From: Methanobacteriota archaeon
Lineage (GTDB): Archaea > Methanobacteriota > Methanobacteria > Methanobacteriales > Methanobacteriaceae
Assembly: GCA_029556335.1 (NCBI GenBank)
Contig: JAKQFA010000046.1
Coordinates: forward strand, 8,959-72,958
DNA: 64,000 nt
Direction: 5' to 3'
Below are positions 17,491 through 29,574 of this stretch, in pieces; within the stretch, counting starts at the first letter, position 1, and each line of letters begins with the position of its first letter. The notes under the pieces were generated by a model, which saw nothing but the letters and a program-made list of their open reading frames with translations, made no database searches and was not told the DNA's origin. The translations under genes were made by a program, and so were the position numbers.

Positions 17491-17519
17491 ATCCCCCGTC
17501 AGTATTACTATAGGGGGAT
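17491..17519 (-). promoter_or_regulatory. Putative metal-regulator operator upstream of the first cbiM
   Basis: AGTATTACTATAGGGGGAT at 17501-17519 matches AGTATTACTATCTGGGGAT at 30419-30437, upstream of the second cbiM, in 17 of 19 positions. Here it is also enclosed by a 7-bp inverted repeat (ATCCCCC 17491-17497, GGGGGAT 17513-17519). Additional AGTATTA copies occur at 17533 and 17551. Both copies are read on the strand opposite to the cbiM genes they precede. Shared position and sequence imply a common regulator, perhaps NikR-like. Confidence 0.5.
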
Positions 17520-17584
17520 ATATCTGAATTTTAGTATTAATTTTTTAGTTAGTATTACTTTTTCTCCATAGATAACACTTCATA

Positions 17585-17615
17585 GTAATAACATAAACAT
17601 TATATATAGTATTAC
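17585..17615 (+). promoter_or_regulatory. Operator dyad GTAATA-N19-TATTAC around the TATA box of the FmdE-like gene
   Basis: GTAATA at 17585-17590 and TATTAC at 17610-17615 form a perfect 6-bp dyad with a 19-base spacer that contains TTATATATA, the presumed TATA box. A protein bound here would cover the promoter, so repression is the simplest reading. The same half-sites and the same 19-base spacing recur at 20462 and 26012. Confidence 0.6.
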
Positions 17616-17675
17616 TACACACTATGGCTCGACTTTTTAAAAGTCGCACTAAGAATAAATAGGAGGTGAAAAAGG

Positions 17676-20372
<2,697 letters not shown>

Positions 20373-20461
20373 AACCATTTCCCCTTTTCTTTTTTTTTGT
20401 TAATTTGAACTCTTTTTTCCCAACCATTTGGTATTACACTTTGAAGTGAACAGCACCAATT

Positions 20462-20492
20462 GTAATAACACAAACCATATATATCATATTAC
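20462..20492 (+). promoter_or_regulatory. Operator dyad GTAATA-N19-TATTAC before the small His-rich exported protein
   Basis: GTAATA at 20462-20467 and TATTAC at 20487-20492 are separated by 19 bases that include the TATA box CATATATATC. The left half and following ACACAAAC are almost identical to the FmdE-like and CODH promoters. A further GTATTAC lies at 20431-20437. This marks the gene as a member of the same regulon. Confidence 0.6.
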
Positions 20493-20535
20493 TAATAGCG
20501 TTATAACAGTCAAAGGAGAGGGTGTGATTAAAACT

Positions 20536-20964
20536 ATGAAAACAGAAGCAACCGTTCTAATATTCGTTTTGGTCCTGGCTTTAACTCTTGCCGGAGTTGT
20601 AAGTGCCCATCCTGGTCATGGCACTCCTATAGAGGTTCCTTCCGAACCTTCAAATCCAGATCCTGGATCCTCGCCCCCTAAAAGTACTTCCCCTCCCAGT
20701 GCATCTGATTCCAAGACCGTTACTAAAACTGGTACCACAACTACTCCTACTGGAAGTGGACCAGCCGAAACAGAACCAGGTCAAACTGTAGCTACTCCAA
20801 CCAGTAGTGGAACAAGTAATCAGAGCACTGAAAATGTGTCTGCTTATGAGAGTGGAGACCCTGAAGATCTCAATCCGTCCTGGCCTATTTCTGTCCTGTT
20901 TGGTGTGGCTGCCATTATAGGTGCTGTAGGTGTACACTACAGAGGGGAACGCTTAGGGCTCTAA
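20536..20964 (+). CDS. Small exported Ser/Thr/Pro-rich anchored protein with His-rich mature end
   Basis: This 142-residue protein has a signal peptide ending VVSA, a mature N-terminus predicted to begin HPGHGTP, a low-complexity Pro/Ser/Thr/Gly linker of about 75 residues, and one C-terminal span (VLFGVAAIIGAVGVHY) with a short basic tail. ATG 20536 is chosen over upstream codons because GGTGTGAT lies seven bases before it and the signal peptide starts there. The His-x-x-His end may bind a metal ion held away from the membrane by the linker. No family is recognised. Confidence 0.65.
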   Translation: MKTEATVLIFVLVLALTLAGVVSAHPGHGTPIEVPSEPSNPDPGSSPPKSTSPPSASDSKTVTKTGTTTTPTGSGPAETEPGQTVATPTSSGTSNQSTENVSAYESGDPEDLNPSWPISVLFGVAAIIGAVGVHYRGERLGL

Positions 20965-21247
20965 AATTTTTTTTTATTTTTTCCATAAATTAATTCTATA
21001 TTTTTTTTAAATTAAGGGATTGATAGATTTTATTTTTGGATAATTGCTCTGGATAGATGTCTTTTAGGGACTATTGTCATTGAGATCTTAGGGCAGGGTT
21101 CATCTGCCGTGATTTTACTCCATCACCATTTAAGATTTACTTTAATTTTTTTCACGTTTAATAGATAAATTTATATTCAATTATTTTTTAATTATATTAA
21201 AGTATCTTTGAATAACTGTGTTGTGGAAAAACGAAAATGGTGACAAG

Positions 21248-24200
21248 ATGAAAAAACAGGCGATTCTATTAGTAACAACAGTTGTATTCACCTTACTTCT
21301 GTGTGGAGCGGTATCAGCAGAGGATCTAAATGGAGGTATTGATACAAGCCAACAGGTGAATTCAACAGATAATCTAAGTGTAACAATGGATGATTTGGAA
21401 TATGATCAAGATCCCCGAATTTACGGGATAGTAAAAGAAATTTACAATGAAAGCTCTGGAACCTACACTAAGCTAGTTGATGCTATTCCAGTTAAAGGGG
21501 CAGCAGTAACTATAAAAAATCCCACTGATAACTCGATAATTGCCACCGGAACCACTAATCAGAATGGAGAATATGATATCTACTTTTTATCGACTTTGAC
21601 AGAATTCAAGGTGGAAATAGCGTACTCAACATACAAAACCTATTTTAAAAACGTCATCCCCACCGGTACTCCCATACCAGAAACCCAACTCAACCACACT
21701 TTCATGCCAGATATTGCAGTGATATTTTCACACCCTGAAAAAGCAGCCGCCATCAAAATGCTCAATAATCGCAGGTTAATCCATATTGATGGATGGTATG
21801 GTACTTCAGATAATGACTGGATAGTGGAGTACGTGAATTTCGCATACCTGGACATGATGATGCCAGGATCAGGTTGGGGAGACTCATGGTATGATGAACT
21901 CTTGAAAAGCCCTGCCAACGCTAATTATATGATTTCCCATGCCCATGGGTTCCCATGTGATACTGACACAGACCCTTATGGTGGAGATGGACTACATATG
22001 TTAGGTGGCCATGACACCAGCGATACTGAAAATACTCTTGAAAATACTTATATGGGTTCTTACTATGATTTGGCTACTGATGATGCAATTCAAACCAATT
22101 TCCAGTACATGGTAGAATATATCTATTATTTACTCGGTGAAACAACCATTAATCCCACCCAGAACGGGAAAAGCCCAATAATGGCTACACCTAACTGGGG
22201 TTTGTACCATCCAGACTATCCAACTAAAGTAATAGCTGCTTTCCCATCGCAAGAACAGATTAAAACATGGATAGAATCCAATTTTGGATATACATCTGAT
22301 GGTAGTTTAAAATGGACGAAAGAAGATTACAGCAACTGGTCAGAAACATCAAGAAATACCGTTTACCAGGAATTTGAAAATTGGTATGACGCCACTAAAA
22401 CCGACATAACCAGTCCTTTTATAGTAATAGTCAGTTACGGCCCGGGTGGGGAAACTATTAACGCCCTGATAAGAGAATATGAGAATCAAGGTCGAGCAGT
22501 TTTAAACCTTTTTGCCCGCGAAGTAACTCCTTCAGCAAGTAGCTTACTAATGGAATTAGTTCTTGGAAAAGATGGTAACGGGCCATTAGGTCGGGGAATA
22601 TCTGCAATTACATCATTGTACAGTTTCTCACTTAACTACGCAAATCTCGCTGATAATGGTGCCTTAAGTGAACTTGAAAAAATTAATTTAGAGGTCATTA
22701 AAGCCCTCCAGCTATCCGATATGAACAGTTTAACCAACCCACTGGGGGCTCAATCAGAATGGATCTACGCAGTGACCTACCCCTACTTTGAAGGGATTTT
22801 CAGTCCGGTAGTGTTATCTTACACCGATGAAAACGGAATAGAACATCCCTTAGATGCAGGAGTGCAAAAAATAGTAACTTTAACCAACAAATGGGCCTTA
22901 CTCAAAGAATTATCCAATTTTGAAAAGAAAATAGCCATAATTCTCTACAATTACCCGCCAGGAAAAGCAGAAATGGGCGCATCATACTTGGATGTTTTCC
23001 AGAGCTTGCATGACCTTCTAACAAAACTAAAATATGAGGGTTATGATCTTGGAACCGAAGAAATACCCACCCCTAATGAACTGTACACTCTAGTTGCTGA
23101 ATTCGGTAACAAAGGTAGCTGGGCACAGCCCCTACTAGATCAATATGTAAATAAGTACCGAGAAAAACTACAAATCAATGGCCAACTGGTAAATCCAGAC
23201 ACGTACCATTCCTGGTTCAACCAGTTACCAGCAACCCTACAGTTGCAGGTTATAGAAAAATGGGGTAATCCTCTGGGTGATATCATGGTTTCATCAGGAT
23301 CAATCGTTATACCTGGTATAGTACTGGGCAACGTGTTGATCACAGTACAACCCAGCAGAGGATGGGAGGAAGTCGAAAACTACCATGATGAATACCTACC
23401 ACCACACCACCAGTACATAGCATTGTACAAATGGCTGGAAGAAGCCTTCAATGCCAATGTAATGATACACATGGGGACCCACGGAACCATGGAATGGCTC
23501 CCAGGACGGCACGTAGGGTTACAGGAAGATGATTGGCCATTCCAATTATCTAACATACCTAACATCAATCCCTACATAGTTTCCAACCCTGGTGAAGGTT
23601 TGGTGGCCAAGGATAGGGCTAACGCACTAATCATAGACCACATGACACCAGCCATGGTCCGTTCTGGTTTGTACGGTGATTTGATAGTTATGCATGACTT
23701 GATACACCAGTATCAAAACGCTTTGAACGTGGGTAACTACCAGATTTTACCAGCATTAGCAACACAGATAACAGTAAAAGTTAATGAATTAGGCCTAGAA
23801 TCACAGGCAACAGGACAAAACTTTGAAGAATGGCTGGATAAAATCCATCTATTGTTACATGAAATCGAAAAGGATATCATACCCCTCGGTTTGCATAGCC
23901 TCGGGAAAGTTCTAACTGGTGATGAACTAGTGGAAGAAGTTTTCACAATAGTATCATCCATGACTGATATCATGGATCACATGAAAACTGAACTTTATCC
24001 AAGAATAACAGTTAGCTATTATGACATGCACAAAGTAACCTTGTATACAGATGAGTTAGATGCCATAGATAACCAGATTAGGGATTACATAGAACGAATA
24101 GTGAATGGTGATGAACCAACCAGTTTAAGTGTCACCAGCACTGATTTACTGGATGACTTACAATATTGCAAACAAATCATTAACAAAATAAGGGCAAACC

Positions 24201-25903
24201 AGGAATGGGAGAGTCTTTTAAACGCCCTTAGTGGTGGATTTGTCACAGCTGGTTTAGGGGCTGATCCGGCCTATGCTGATGTTTTACCAACTGGTAAAAA
24301 TTTCTACAGTGCTAATCCTAAGAAAATGCCCACTAAGGCAGCATGGGAAACAGCAAAAATAGTAGTAGATCAACTAATAGTTGACTACTACCAAAAACAT
24401 GGAAACTTCCCAGAAACCATTGGAATGGTCATGTGGGGCACTGAACTACTACGAACTGATGGTATTGCCATTGGTGAGTTTTTGTACCTTTTAGGTGTCC
24501 AACCGATTTGGAATAGCAATGGGGATGTGCAGAGTACTCCCACCTTAATTCCACTGGAAGACTTGACCGTCACCATTGACGGTGTTACCATGAAGAGACC
24601 CCGTATTGATGTTTTCACCACAGCAGTCACTGGAAATGAGATCTGGATCAACCTCATGAACAATGCTGTTAAACTGGCTGCAAATGCACCAGGAGAAACT
24701 GATAAAGAAAATAACATTAAAAAACATCTTCTTGAAAATGATTCTCTAGATCGTGTATTTGGTCTCAGAGGGCTGGTTTTAGAGGGAACTGGTGTCTGTG
24801 ATTTGGTACCTAATACCAGTAAATGGAGTACCAGTGATGATCTAGCCAGTGTATATCTTTCCCGGGTTTCTTACGCTTGGAGATCAACTGATAACGGTAT
24901 CCAAATTAGTCAGAATAGGAACACTTTCCAGTATTTACTAAGAAACATGGACATGGTAACTCAGACCATTGATAGTACCTGGAGATTACTGGACACTGAT
25001 GACTACTATGACTGGTTTGGTGGAATGTTCCTTGCATCAACTAGTTTAGGTGGAAATCCTGATGCCATACTGGCAGATATTAGAAACAAAAATAATGTGA
25101 TAACCAGAACAATAAAAGAAGAAGTTGAACTGGAGATAAGATCCCAGCTTCTTAACCCAACCTACCAGGATTCGCTGCTGGGCACTGCCAGTGGTTGGAT
25201 AGAGTATGCCTCCCGTTACGAGAATTTGTTTGGGATGCAAGCTACCACAGGGTGTGTTTCAAACAAGATGTGGACAATGGCTGCTCAAAATCTCTTAAAT
25301 GACCGTTTCACTCCAGTCACTGACTACCAAGCCTCTGCTACCCAGAGCATGATAGGGTGGGTTATTGAAGCTGCCCGTCGAGATATGTGGCAACCCGATG
25401 CCCAACTCCTGTCCACATTAAAGGACAAATATATACAAAGCGTCAATGAGTATGGGGTGTGTTGCTGCCACCACACCTGTGGAAACCTGGCCTTCAACCA
25501 GTACATCTTAGTAGGTTCTTCCCTAGGCACAGCTCAATTACAGCAATACTCTGCAGTTGTGCAGGATGCTACCGGCGAATTAATCACAAATGGCACTTCT
25601 GGAAGTACTGAAACCTCGGCTCAGAATGGGCAGACCGGACCAAATTCTAAAAACACTAGGGGTGATGAAACGTCCCGAGGAAGAGTTTTGCTTGGTGATG
25701 TATCTGCAACCCAAGTCACGTCCACATCCGAGCCACAGGTAAGTGGAGGGGATGGTAATGGTTATGAGGTCAGCATGGTCAGCCCCCAGGGCTCACCCCA
25801 GTCCAACATGCCCTTGGTGGCCTTGGTTGGGGTACTGTTACTGGTGGGACTGGTGGGCTTAGGCTACTTCCGGAGCAATATACAGGGGTGGTTCAGGAAA
25901 TAA
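21248..25903 (+). CDS. Exported, membrane-anchored CobN-like metal chelatase subunit
   Basis: This is a 1551-residue protein with a signal peptide (ending AVSAE), a carboxypeptidase-regulatory-like beta domain (about 45-150) and a full CobN/BchH-type body. Recognised motifs are HMGTHGTMEWLPGR from residue 741, LPTGKNFYSANPKK from 1013, WGTELLRTDGIAIGEFLYLL, RPRIDVFTTAVTG and the Cys/His cluster GVCCCHHTCGN with cysteines 1405-1407 and 1411. A Ser/Thr/Gly-rich linker leads to a C-terminal span and basic tail. CobN normally inserts cobalt into a corrin in the cytoplasm with CobS and CobT; neither is here. ATG 21248 follows GGTGA; GTG 21218 is less likely. A surface role in binding metal or metal-tetrapyrroles is inferred. 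Confidence 0.85.
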   Translation: MKKQAILLVTTVVFTLLLCGAVSAEDLNGGIDTSQQVNSTDNLSVTMDDLEYDQDPRIYGIVKEIYNESSGTYTKLVDAIPVKGAAVTIKNPTDNSIIATGTTNQNGEYDIYFLSTLTEFKVEIAYSTYKTYFKNVIPTGTPIPETQLNHTFMPDIAVIFSHPEKAAAIKMLNNRRLIHIDGWYGTSDNDWIVEYVNFAYLDMMMPGSGWGDSWYDELLKSPANANYMISHAHGFPCDTDTDPYGGDGLHMLGGHDTSDTENTLENTYMGSYYDLATDDAIQTNFQYMVEYIYYLLGETTINPTQNGKSPIMATPNWGLYHPDYPTKVIAAFPSQEQIKTWIESNFGYTSDGSLKWTKEDYSNWSETSRNTVYQEFENWYDATKTDITSPFIVIVSYGPGGETINALIREYENQGRAVLNLFAREVTPSASSLLMELVLGKDGNGPLGRGISAITSLYSFSLNYANLADNGALSELEKINLEVIKALQLSDMNSLTNPLGAQSEWIYAVTYPYFEGIFSPVVLSYTDENGIEHPLDAGVQKIVTLTNKWALLKELSNFEKKIAIILYNYPPGKAEMGASYLDVFQSLHDLLTKLKYEGYDLGTEEIPTPNELYTLVAEFGNKGSWAQPLLDQYVNKYREKLQINGQLVNPDTYHSWFNQLPATLQLQVIEKWGNPLGDIMVSSGSIVIPGIVLGNVLITVQPSRGWEEVENYHDEYLPPHHQYIALYKWLEEAFNANVMIHMGTHGTMEWLPGRHVGLQEDDWPFQLSNIPNINPYIVSNPGEGLVAKDRANALIIDHMTPAMVRSGLYGDLIVMHDLIHQYQNALNVGNYQILPALATQITVKVNELGLESQATGQNFEEWLDKIHLLLHEIEKDIIPLGLHSLGKVLTGDELVEEVFTIVSSMTDIMDHMKTELYPRITVSYYDMHKVTLYTDELDAIDNQIRDYIERIVNGDEPTSLSVTSTDLLDDLQYCKQIINKIRANQEWESLLNALSGGFVTAGLGADPAYADVLPTGKNFYSANPKKMPTKAAWETAKIVVDQLIVDYYQKHGNFPETIGMVMWGTELLRTDGIAIGEFLYLLGVQPIWNSNGDVQSTPTLIPLEDLTVTIDGVTMKRPRIDVFTTAVTGNEIWINLMNNAVKLAANAPGETDKENNIKKHLLENDSLDRVFGLRGLVLEGTGVCDLVPNTSKWSTSDDLASVYLSRVSYAWRSTDNGIQISQNRNTFQYLLRNMDMVTQTIDSTWRLLDTDDYYDWFGGMFLASTSLGGNPDAILADIRNKNNVITRTIKEEVELEIRSQLLNPTYQDSLLGTASGWIEYASRYENLFGMQATTGCVSNKMWTMAAQNLLNDRFTPVTDYQASATQSMIGWVIEAARRDMWQPDAQLLSTLKDKYIQSVNEYGVCCCHHTCGNLAFNQYILVGSSLGTAQLQQYSAVVQDATGELITNGTSGSTETSAQNGQTGPNSKNTRGDETSRGRVLLGDVSATQVTSTSEPQVSGGDGNGYEVSMVSPQGSPQSNMPLVALVGVLLLVGLVGLGYFRSNIQGWFRK

Positions 25904-26011
25904 CCCTGTATTCTTCTTTATTTTATATAATATTAATAATACTATAAAAAAACTGGAATATTGTATTAAAATATTCAAAAGTATTACAAAAAATCTCGAT
26001 TAGCTAAATAA

Positions 26012-26042
26012 GTAATAATATAAATTAAATAGAAAGTATTAT
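26012..26042 (+). promoter_or_regulatory. Operator dyad GTAATA-N19-TATTAT before the DUF2162-ExbB-ExbD operon
   Basis: GTAATA at 26012-26017 and TATTAT at 26037-26042 keep the 19-base spacing seen at two other promoters, with one mismatch in the right half. The spacer holds an AT-rich TATA-like element (TTAAATA). Another GTATTAC lies at 25981-25987. The operon start is 33 bases beyond the dyad. Confidence 0.5.
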
Positions 26043-26074
26043 AAAGTATTTGGCCAAACCTTATGGTGATTAAC

Positions 26075-26821
26075 ATGATGGAATTACTATGGAAGCTGGG
26101 AATATTATCAGTGGTACTGGTTTTTGGGGTTAAAATTGGTCTGGCCATGGGATTTGCTGGCTTATCCAGGAAAGTAGCTGCAGCTATAATCCTAGGATAT
26201 GGGGGAGGCATACTCTTACTAACCTACATTGCCAGTGGTTTTGTAGATCAGCTTCAGGGATTTGTATATGATTATAGTTCGATCTTGGGAATTGCCATGG
26301 CCGCTATCATCCTCTACGCTGGATTTCATACCCTGAAGGAATGGAAAATAAACGAAAAAAACAGTATCAGCGCCACTTGCTTGGCTATGATCGCTCCCTG
26401 CCCCTGTTGTTTTGGAGCCGCAGTGGCAGCCATCATCATTGCTGCACCCATGATCGGTGCCTCGGCCATGGTGGTGGGAGAATATGCCGTTTTAACTCTC
26501 ATCGTAGTCATGACGGTATGTTACCTCATCTCTGGACTAATAGGGCGAGCATTAAACAAACCCTATCCAGTTTTGCTAGGTAACTTCATGTTATTTGCTG
26601 GTTTCTACTTTTTAACTTCAGCTATTGTAATTCCCAATTTTGGCACAGTTTTAAATCAAGAAATGAGTCCTTTAAACATTCCTGATCTCTGGATGTTTAT
26701 ATTCGCCCTGCTGATCGTAGTAATATTGGCAGTGGCTGGCTATTATATGACTAGCCGTAAAAGTCCTCTTTTAAACCAGAAATCAGACAGCACATCAGAA
26801 ATTCTCAAAAAAAATACATAG
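26075..26821 (+). CDS. DUF2162-type membrane protein, putative transporter
   Basis: This 248-residue protein has six to seven spans. A distinctive motif, APCPCCFGA (three cysteines and two prolines inside the third or fourth span), suggests metal or thiol handling in the membrane. The fold resembles LysE/RcnA-type small transporters, but the family is uncharacterised. ATG 26075 is selected because GGTGAT ends four bases before it; the ATG at 26063 lies upstream of that site. It is the first gene of an operon with ExbB-like and ExbD-like proteins. Direction and substrate of transport are unknown. Confidence 0.72.
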   Translation: MMELLWKLGILSVVLVFGVKIGLAMGFAGLSRKVAAAIILGYGGGILLLTYIASGFVDQLQGFVYDYSSILGIAMAAIILYAGFHTLKEWKINEKNSISATCLAMIAPCPCCFGAAVAAIIIAAPMIGASAMVVGEYAVLTLIVVMTVCYLISGLIGRALNKPYPVLLGNFMLFAGFYFLTSAIVIPNFGTVLNQEMSPLNIPDLWMFIFALLIVVILAVAGYYMTSRKSPLLNQKSDSTSEILKKNT

Positions 26822-26833
26822 GGTGATTAAATT

Positions 26834-27511
26834 ATGGTAGCTATTCCAGGCAGTGAAATATTAGGTTCAGCATTACACGTCATATCCCAAAGCCTACTAA
26901 TACCGGTAATTATTGGCCTTTTGGCCTTTATGATCTACGCCATAGTAAGCTTCGGAGGACTGATCTCCGAATACACCAGTAGAATAAGAATTGAAACCAA
27001 GCAGATAGAAAAAATAATTAGTGAATTCTCAAACCCGGGTACGCCGGATAATATTATAGAGATCATGGAACAGAACCAGGACCTTCCCTACGGGTACCGG
27101 GAGACCATCACCAGGATAGCTTCTCACCCTGAGATTGGTAGCAAATCTCGGGAAGCCCTGGCCCGAAAACTTATAGAAAAGGAAGAGGCCAGAGCCGCTA
27201 AAAGCTTAGAGAAAACGGACATGGTCACCCGTCTGGGTCCTACCCTGGGGTTGATGGGAACTTTGATACCTATGGGGCCAGGTCTGGCTGCCCTGGGTGC
27301 GGGGGATATTAATGCTTTGGCCCAGGCCATAATCATTGCCTTCGATACCACGGTGGTGGGTCTAGCAGCAGGTGGAATAGCCTATGTAATATCCAAGGTC
27401 CGAAGAAGATGGTATGAGGAATATCTGTCAAACTTGGATGCATTGTGTGAATCGGCACTGGAGGTGATGGAACATGGTCAGACGCAAACGACGTATCCTG
27501 TCCGATCATGA
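26834..27511 (+). CDS. MotA/TolQ/ExbB proton channel family protein
   Basis: This 225-residue protein has an N-terminal span (about 20-42), a long cytoplasmic helical section and two C-terminal spans. LGPTLGLMGTLIPMGPGLAA and the following IIAFDTTVVGLAAGGIAYVI carry the glycine-rich helices of the ExbB/TolQ proton channel. These proteins form a ring around an ExbD dimer and convert proton flow into mechanical work at the cell envelope. GGTGATT lies five bases before the ATG. The reading frame overlaps the ExbD-like gene by 38 bases. Confidence 0.87.
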   Translation: MVAIPGSEILGSALHVISQSLLIPVIIGLLAFMIYAIVSFGGLISEYTSRIRIETKQIEKIISEFSNPGTPDNIIEIMEQNQDLPYGYRETITRIASHPEIGSKSREALARKLIEKEEARAAKSLEKTDMVTRLGPTLGLMGTLIPMGPGLAALGAGDINALAQAIIIAFDTTVVGLAAGGIAYVISKVRRRWYEEYLSNLDALCESALEVMEHGQTQTTYPVRS

Positions 27512-27806
27512 TGAAGATCCCATGGCTGGTTCTGCCAACCTGGTAGATGCCATGCTGGTACTCTCGGTAGGATTCCTCATCTTCCTGGTACTCTCCTGGA
27601 ACATGCAAAATGTGATCTTTGCCGACATGACCCCTGAGGAACGTCAACAAACCATGGAGGCCATGAAACGGGTAGCAGAAATAGAGATGGGGAAAGAACT
27701 TAATCAAACACCCCAGACCAAGTCCGGATCCGGTGAAGGCTTTGTACAGAAAGGAACAGTTTATCAAGACCCCCAAAGTGGAAAACTAATCATGGTGGAG
27801 GGTTGA
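27474..27806 (+). CDS. ExbD-like protein (DUF2149)
   Basis: This 110-residue protein has one N-terminal span, ANLVDAMLVLSVGFLIFLV, with an acidic residue (Asp) at the start of the helix, as in ExbD, TolR and MotB where Asp carries the proton. A short soluble part follows. The gene starts inside the ExbB-like gene with a perfect GGAGGTGAT at 27460-27468, so translation is coupled. Together they form a candidate proton-driven motor. TonB-type and outer membrane partners do not exist in archaea of this kind, so what it moves is open. Confidence 0.75.
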   Translation: MVRRKRRILSDHDEDPMAGSANLVDAMLVLSVGFLIFLVLSWNMQNVIFADMTPEERQQTMEAMKRVAEIEMGKELNQTPQTKSGSGEGFVQKGTVYQDPQSGKLIMVEG

Positions 27807-27946
27807 TCGATATTTACGGAGTGTCCAGGGGGATGCTCTGTAAATTAAACCCATACTTTATGAAGAACAAAGTGTCTCAGTGGATAGATAAGGAATACCA
27901 TGAAACTGAAACTCATCCGTTACACCACGGGGGTAGTATTGATTAA
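27803..27946 (+). other. Upstream ORF, probable true N-terminus of the winged-helix gene (frame break at G5)
   Basis: A TTG at 27803 overlaps the TGA of the ExbD-like gene (TTGA), with GGTGGAGG just upstream, and opens a 47-codon frame starting MIDIYGVSRGMLCKLNPYF. It ends shortly after the run GGGGG in CACGGGGGTAG (around 27928-27932). Removing one G joins it smoothly to the next frame (...HPLHHGVVLIKNLEDRYG), giving a 173-residue protein. The predicted start is much better than ATG 27900. Confidence 0.5.
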
Positions 27947-28325
27947 GAACCTGGAAGACAGATACGGCTCCCGAGATAATTTGAAAACACTGATAAAAAA
28001 GGATCCTGAAAATTTTTTGTACCACTTAGACTGGGAAACTTGGCAACATCACCAGGAAAATCCCCGGGCATTGGTGGAAGAAAGTGAAACCATCTTCCTC
28101 CGTAACCAACAGATAGGCTTGCACCACCTGAATTTACTGAAGGTTATCAAAAAAGAGAAACCTAATTCCATAGATAACTTGTCCTCTATCCTCAACCAGG
28201 ATCCAGAGGAAGTTAAAAAGCAAGTACAGATATTAGCCCAGGAAGGTCTGTTAAAATTGGTACCTGGTCCTGATGGGGATGAAATACCCCTGGTTGATTT
28301 TAAAAAAATAGAGATCGAGATTTGA
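27900..28325 (+). CDS. Winged-helix DNA-binding protein (MarR/HVO_A0114-like), likely 5'-shortened by a frame break
   Basis: As read, this encodes 141 residues. The part from about 62 to 120 (IFLRNQQIGLHHLNLLKVIK, then SIDNLSSILNQDPEEVKKQV) is a winged helix-turn-helix. The first ~14 residues look like an out-of-frame reading of the upstream ORF at 27803-27946, and no ribosome binding site precedes ATG 27900. Position at the end of the DUF2162-ExbB-ExbD operon makes it a candidate regulator of the metal system. NikR-type ribbon-helix-helix features are absent. DNA targets are unknown. Confidence 0.65.
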   Translation: MKLKLIRYTTGVVLIKNLEDRYGSRDNLKTLIKKDPENFLYHLDWETWQHHQENPRALVEESETIFLRNQQIGLHHLNLLKVIKKEKPNSIDNLSSILNQDPEEVKKQVQILAQEGLLKLVPGPDGDEIPLVDFKKIEIEI

Positions 28326-28410
28326 TGTTACATCACTAATTTTTTCACACTCGGAGTTATCTAAATATTTACAAACTGTTACTTCTTCTGGATTGAGGTT
28401 GTGAGGCAAA

Positions 28411-29199
28411 TTAAAGAACGAACATATTCGCCAGCTGCAGACTCAGTATAACCAACAGGGTTCCGCTGAAAAACATATAATCCTTTGAATCCAGGCTAGT
28501 TTTGGCACGGTAAGTCCGGGTATTCTCGGAATAACCACGGGACATCATACTCAGATAAACGTTTTCACCCTGTTCAAAGGCCCGAAGAAACATCATAGTA
28601 ATCGTTTCTCCTACTTTCCTTAATCTCCACTTATAAGAGGTTTTGTTACTAAATATATCAAAGCAACGGGTGGACTGGGCATTTAAAATATTCTCAAGTT
28701 GATCGTAGAAGAAAAACAGGTACCTAACCGTAAGGTTCAGGAGCATGGCCAATTGGTGGGGTACTCCTAGTCTCTGTGCAGAGGCCACCAGATCCTGCAT
28801 GGAAGTGGATGATGATAAAAAGACAATGGCCGTAATTGCCACTACCATTCTGGATAGGAGTAAAGCTCCGAAAAACAAGCCATAATCTGTAATATGCAGC
28901 CAACCAAAAGGCCCAGTCCAGATCACAGTTCCTGGTTGGAAGAATGGTTGAATTAAGGCTATTAATCCTCCGAATGGTATGATGAGGGCTATTCGTTTTA
29001 TGGCATACTTGGGAGTTATATTGGATATGGAAATCAGAATTAGAAGGTACAACTCCATTATGGCCAGAATCACGATGCTGGTGCTGGAAACTGCATATAT
29101 TATGATTAACATTGCAGATATGAGCTTTATTCGTCCGTCCAGGTTGTGTATGAAGCTTTCTTTCTGGGCTTCCCGATCGATCTCTGATATTCCTTCCAT
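28411..29199 (-). CDS. cbiQ: CbiQ, ECF transporter T component
   Basis: This 262-residue membrane protein starts with a cytoplasmic segment (HNLDGRIKLISAML) followed by several spans and the two T-component coupling regions. The Ala-Arg-Gly type box appears here as QSTRCFDIFS in the first copy and MSRGYSENTRTY in the second, which bind the ATPase subunits. It energises CbiM by linking it to CbiO. It is the third gene of a cbiM-cbiN-cbiQ unit; cbiO does not follow, since the 85-base gap downstream leads to a convergent gene. An ATPase must come from elsewhere. Confidence 0.85.
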   Translation of the reverse strand: MEGISEIDREAQKESFIHNLDGRIKLISAMLIIIYAVSSTSIVILAIMELYLLILISISNITPKYAIKRIALIIPFGGLIALIQPFFQPGTVIWTGPFGWLHITDYGLFFGALLLSRMVVAITAIVFLSSSTSMQDLVASAQRLGVPHQLAMLLNLTVRYLFFFYDQLENILNAQSTRCFDIFSNKTSYKWRLRKVGETITMMFLRAFEQGENVYLSMMSRGYSENTRTYRAKTSLDSKDYMFFSGTLLVILSLQLANMFVL

Positions 29200-29274
29200 A
29201 AATATCTTCCATTAGTTTTTTGATAAAAAAATTAGAAAAAAAATGGATAGGAGCTAAAAAAGCTCCATTTAGGG

Positions 29275-29574
29275 TTATTCTTGGCCATTACCTTTTTTAC
29301 TGATGATATAAGCCAATCCCAGCATTACTAGCACAACTAATATCGTCCCGAATATGAGGGCTATTACCCCGCCCCAGGGATTGTCTTCCATGCCAGGTAT
29401 GGCGTAGTCCGGTAATGGTGATTCGAACACTGCTTCGGATTCTGGGACTCCCAAACTTTCCGCGGCACTTTCCAGTCCATCGGGATTGCTTGAGGCCAAA
29501 AAAGGTGCTAAGATGGCTATAACTATGGCTATGGCCAGGCCACCAATCACCAGGTTACGATTCTTGGTGTTCAT
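29275..29574 (-). CDS. PDGLE-domain protein, CbiN-like subunit
   Basis: This 99-residue protein has an N-terminal span, the tell-tale SNPDGLESAAESLG segment (PDGLE motif) and a second span at the C-terminal end (GVIALIFGTILVVLVMLGLAY). In Ni/Co ECF transporters the PDGLE protein replaces CbiN or NikN and helps load metal onto the M subunit. The start overlaps the cbiM stop by four bases (ATGA-type coupling). It is clearly different from the partner of the first cbiM at 16.2 kb. Confidence 0.87.
   Translation of the reverse strand: MNTKNRNLVIGGLAIAIVIAILAPFLASSNPDGLESAAESLGVPESEAVFESPLPDYAIPGMEDNPWGGVIALIFGTILVVLVMLGLAYIISKKGNGQE

Noticed and set aside
21160..21247. Regulon dyad before the CobN-like gene
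   Set aside because: The promoter region is AT-rich but I found no GTAATA/TATTAC pair at the right spacing; read-through from the preceding gene is possible instead.
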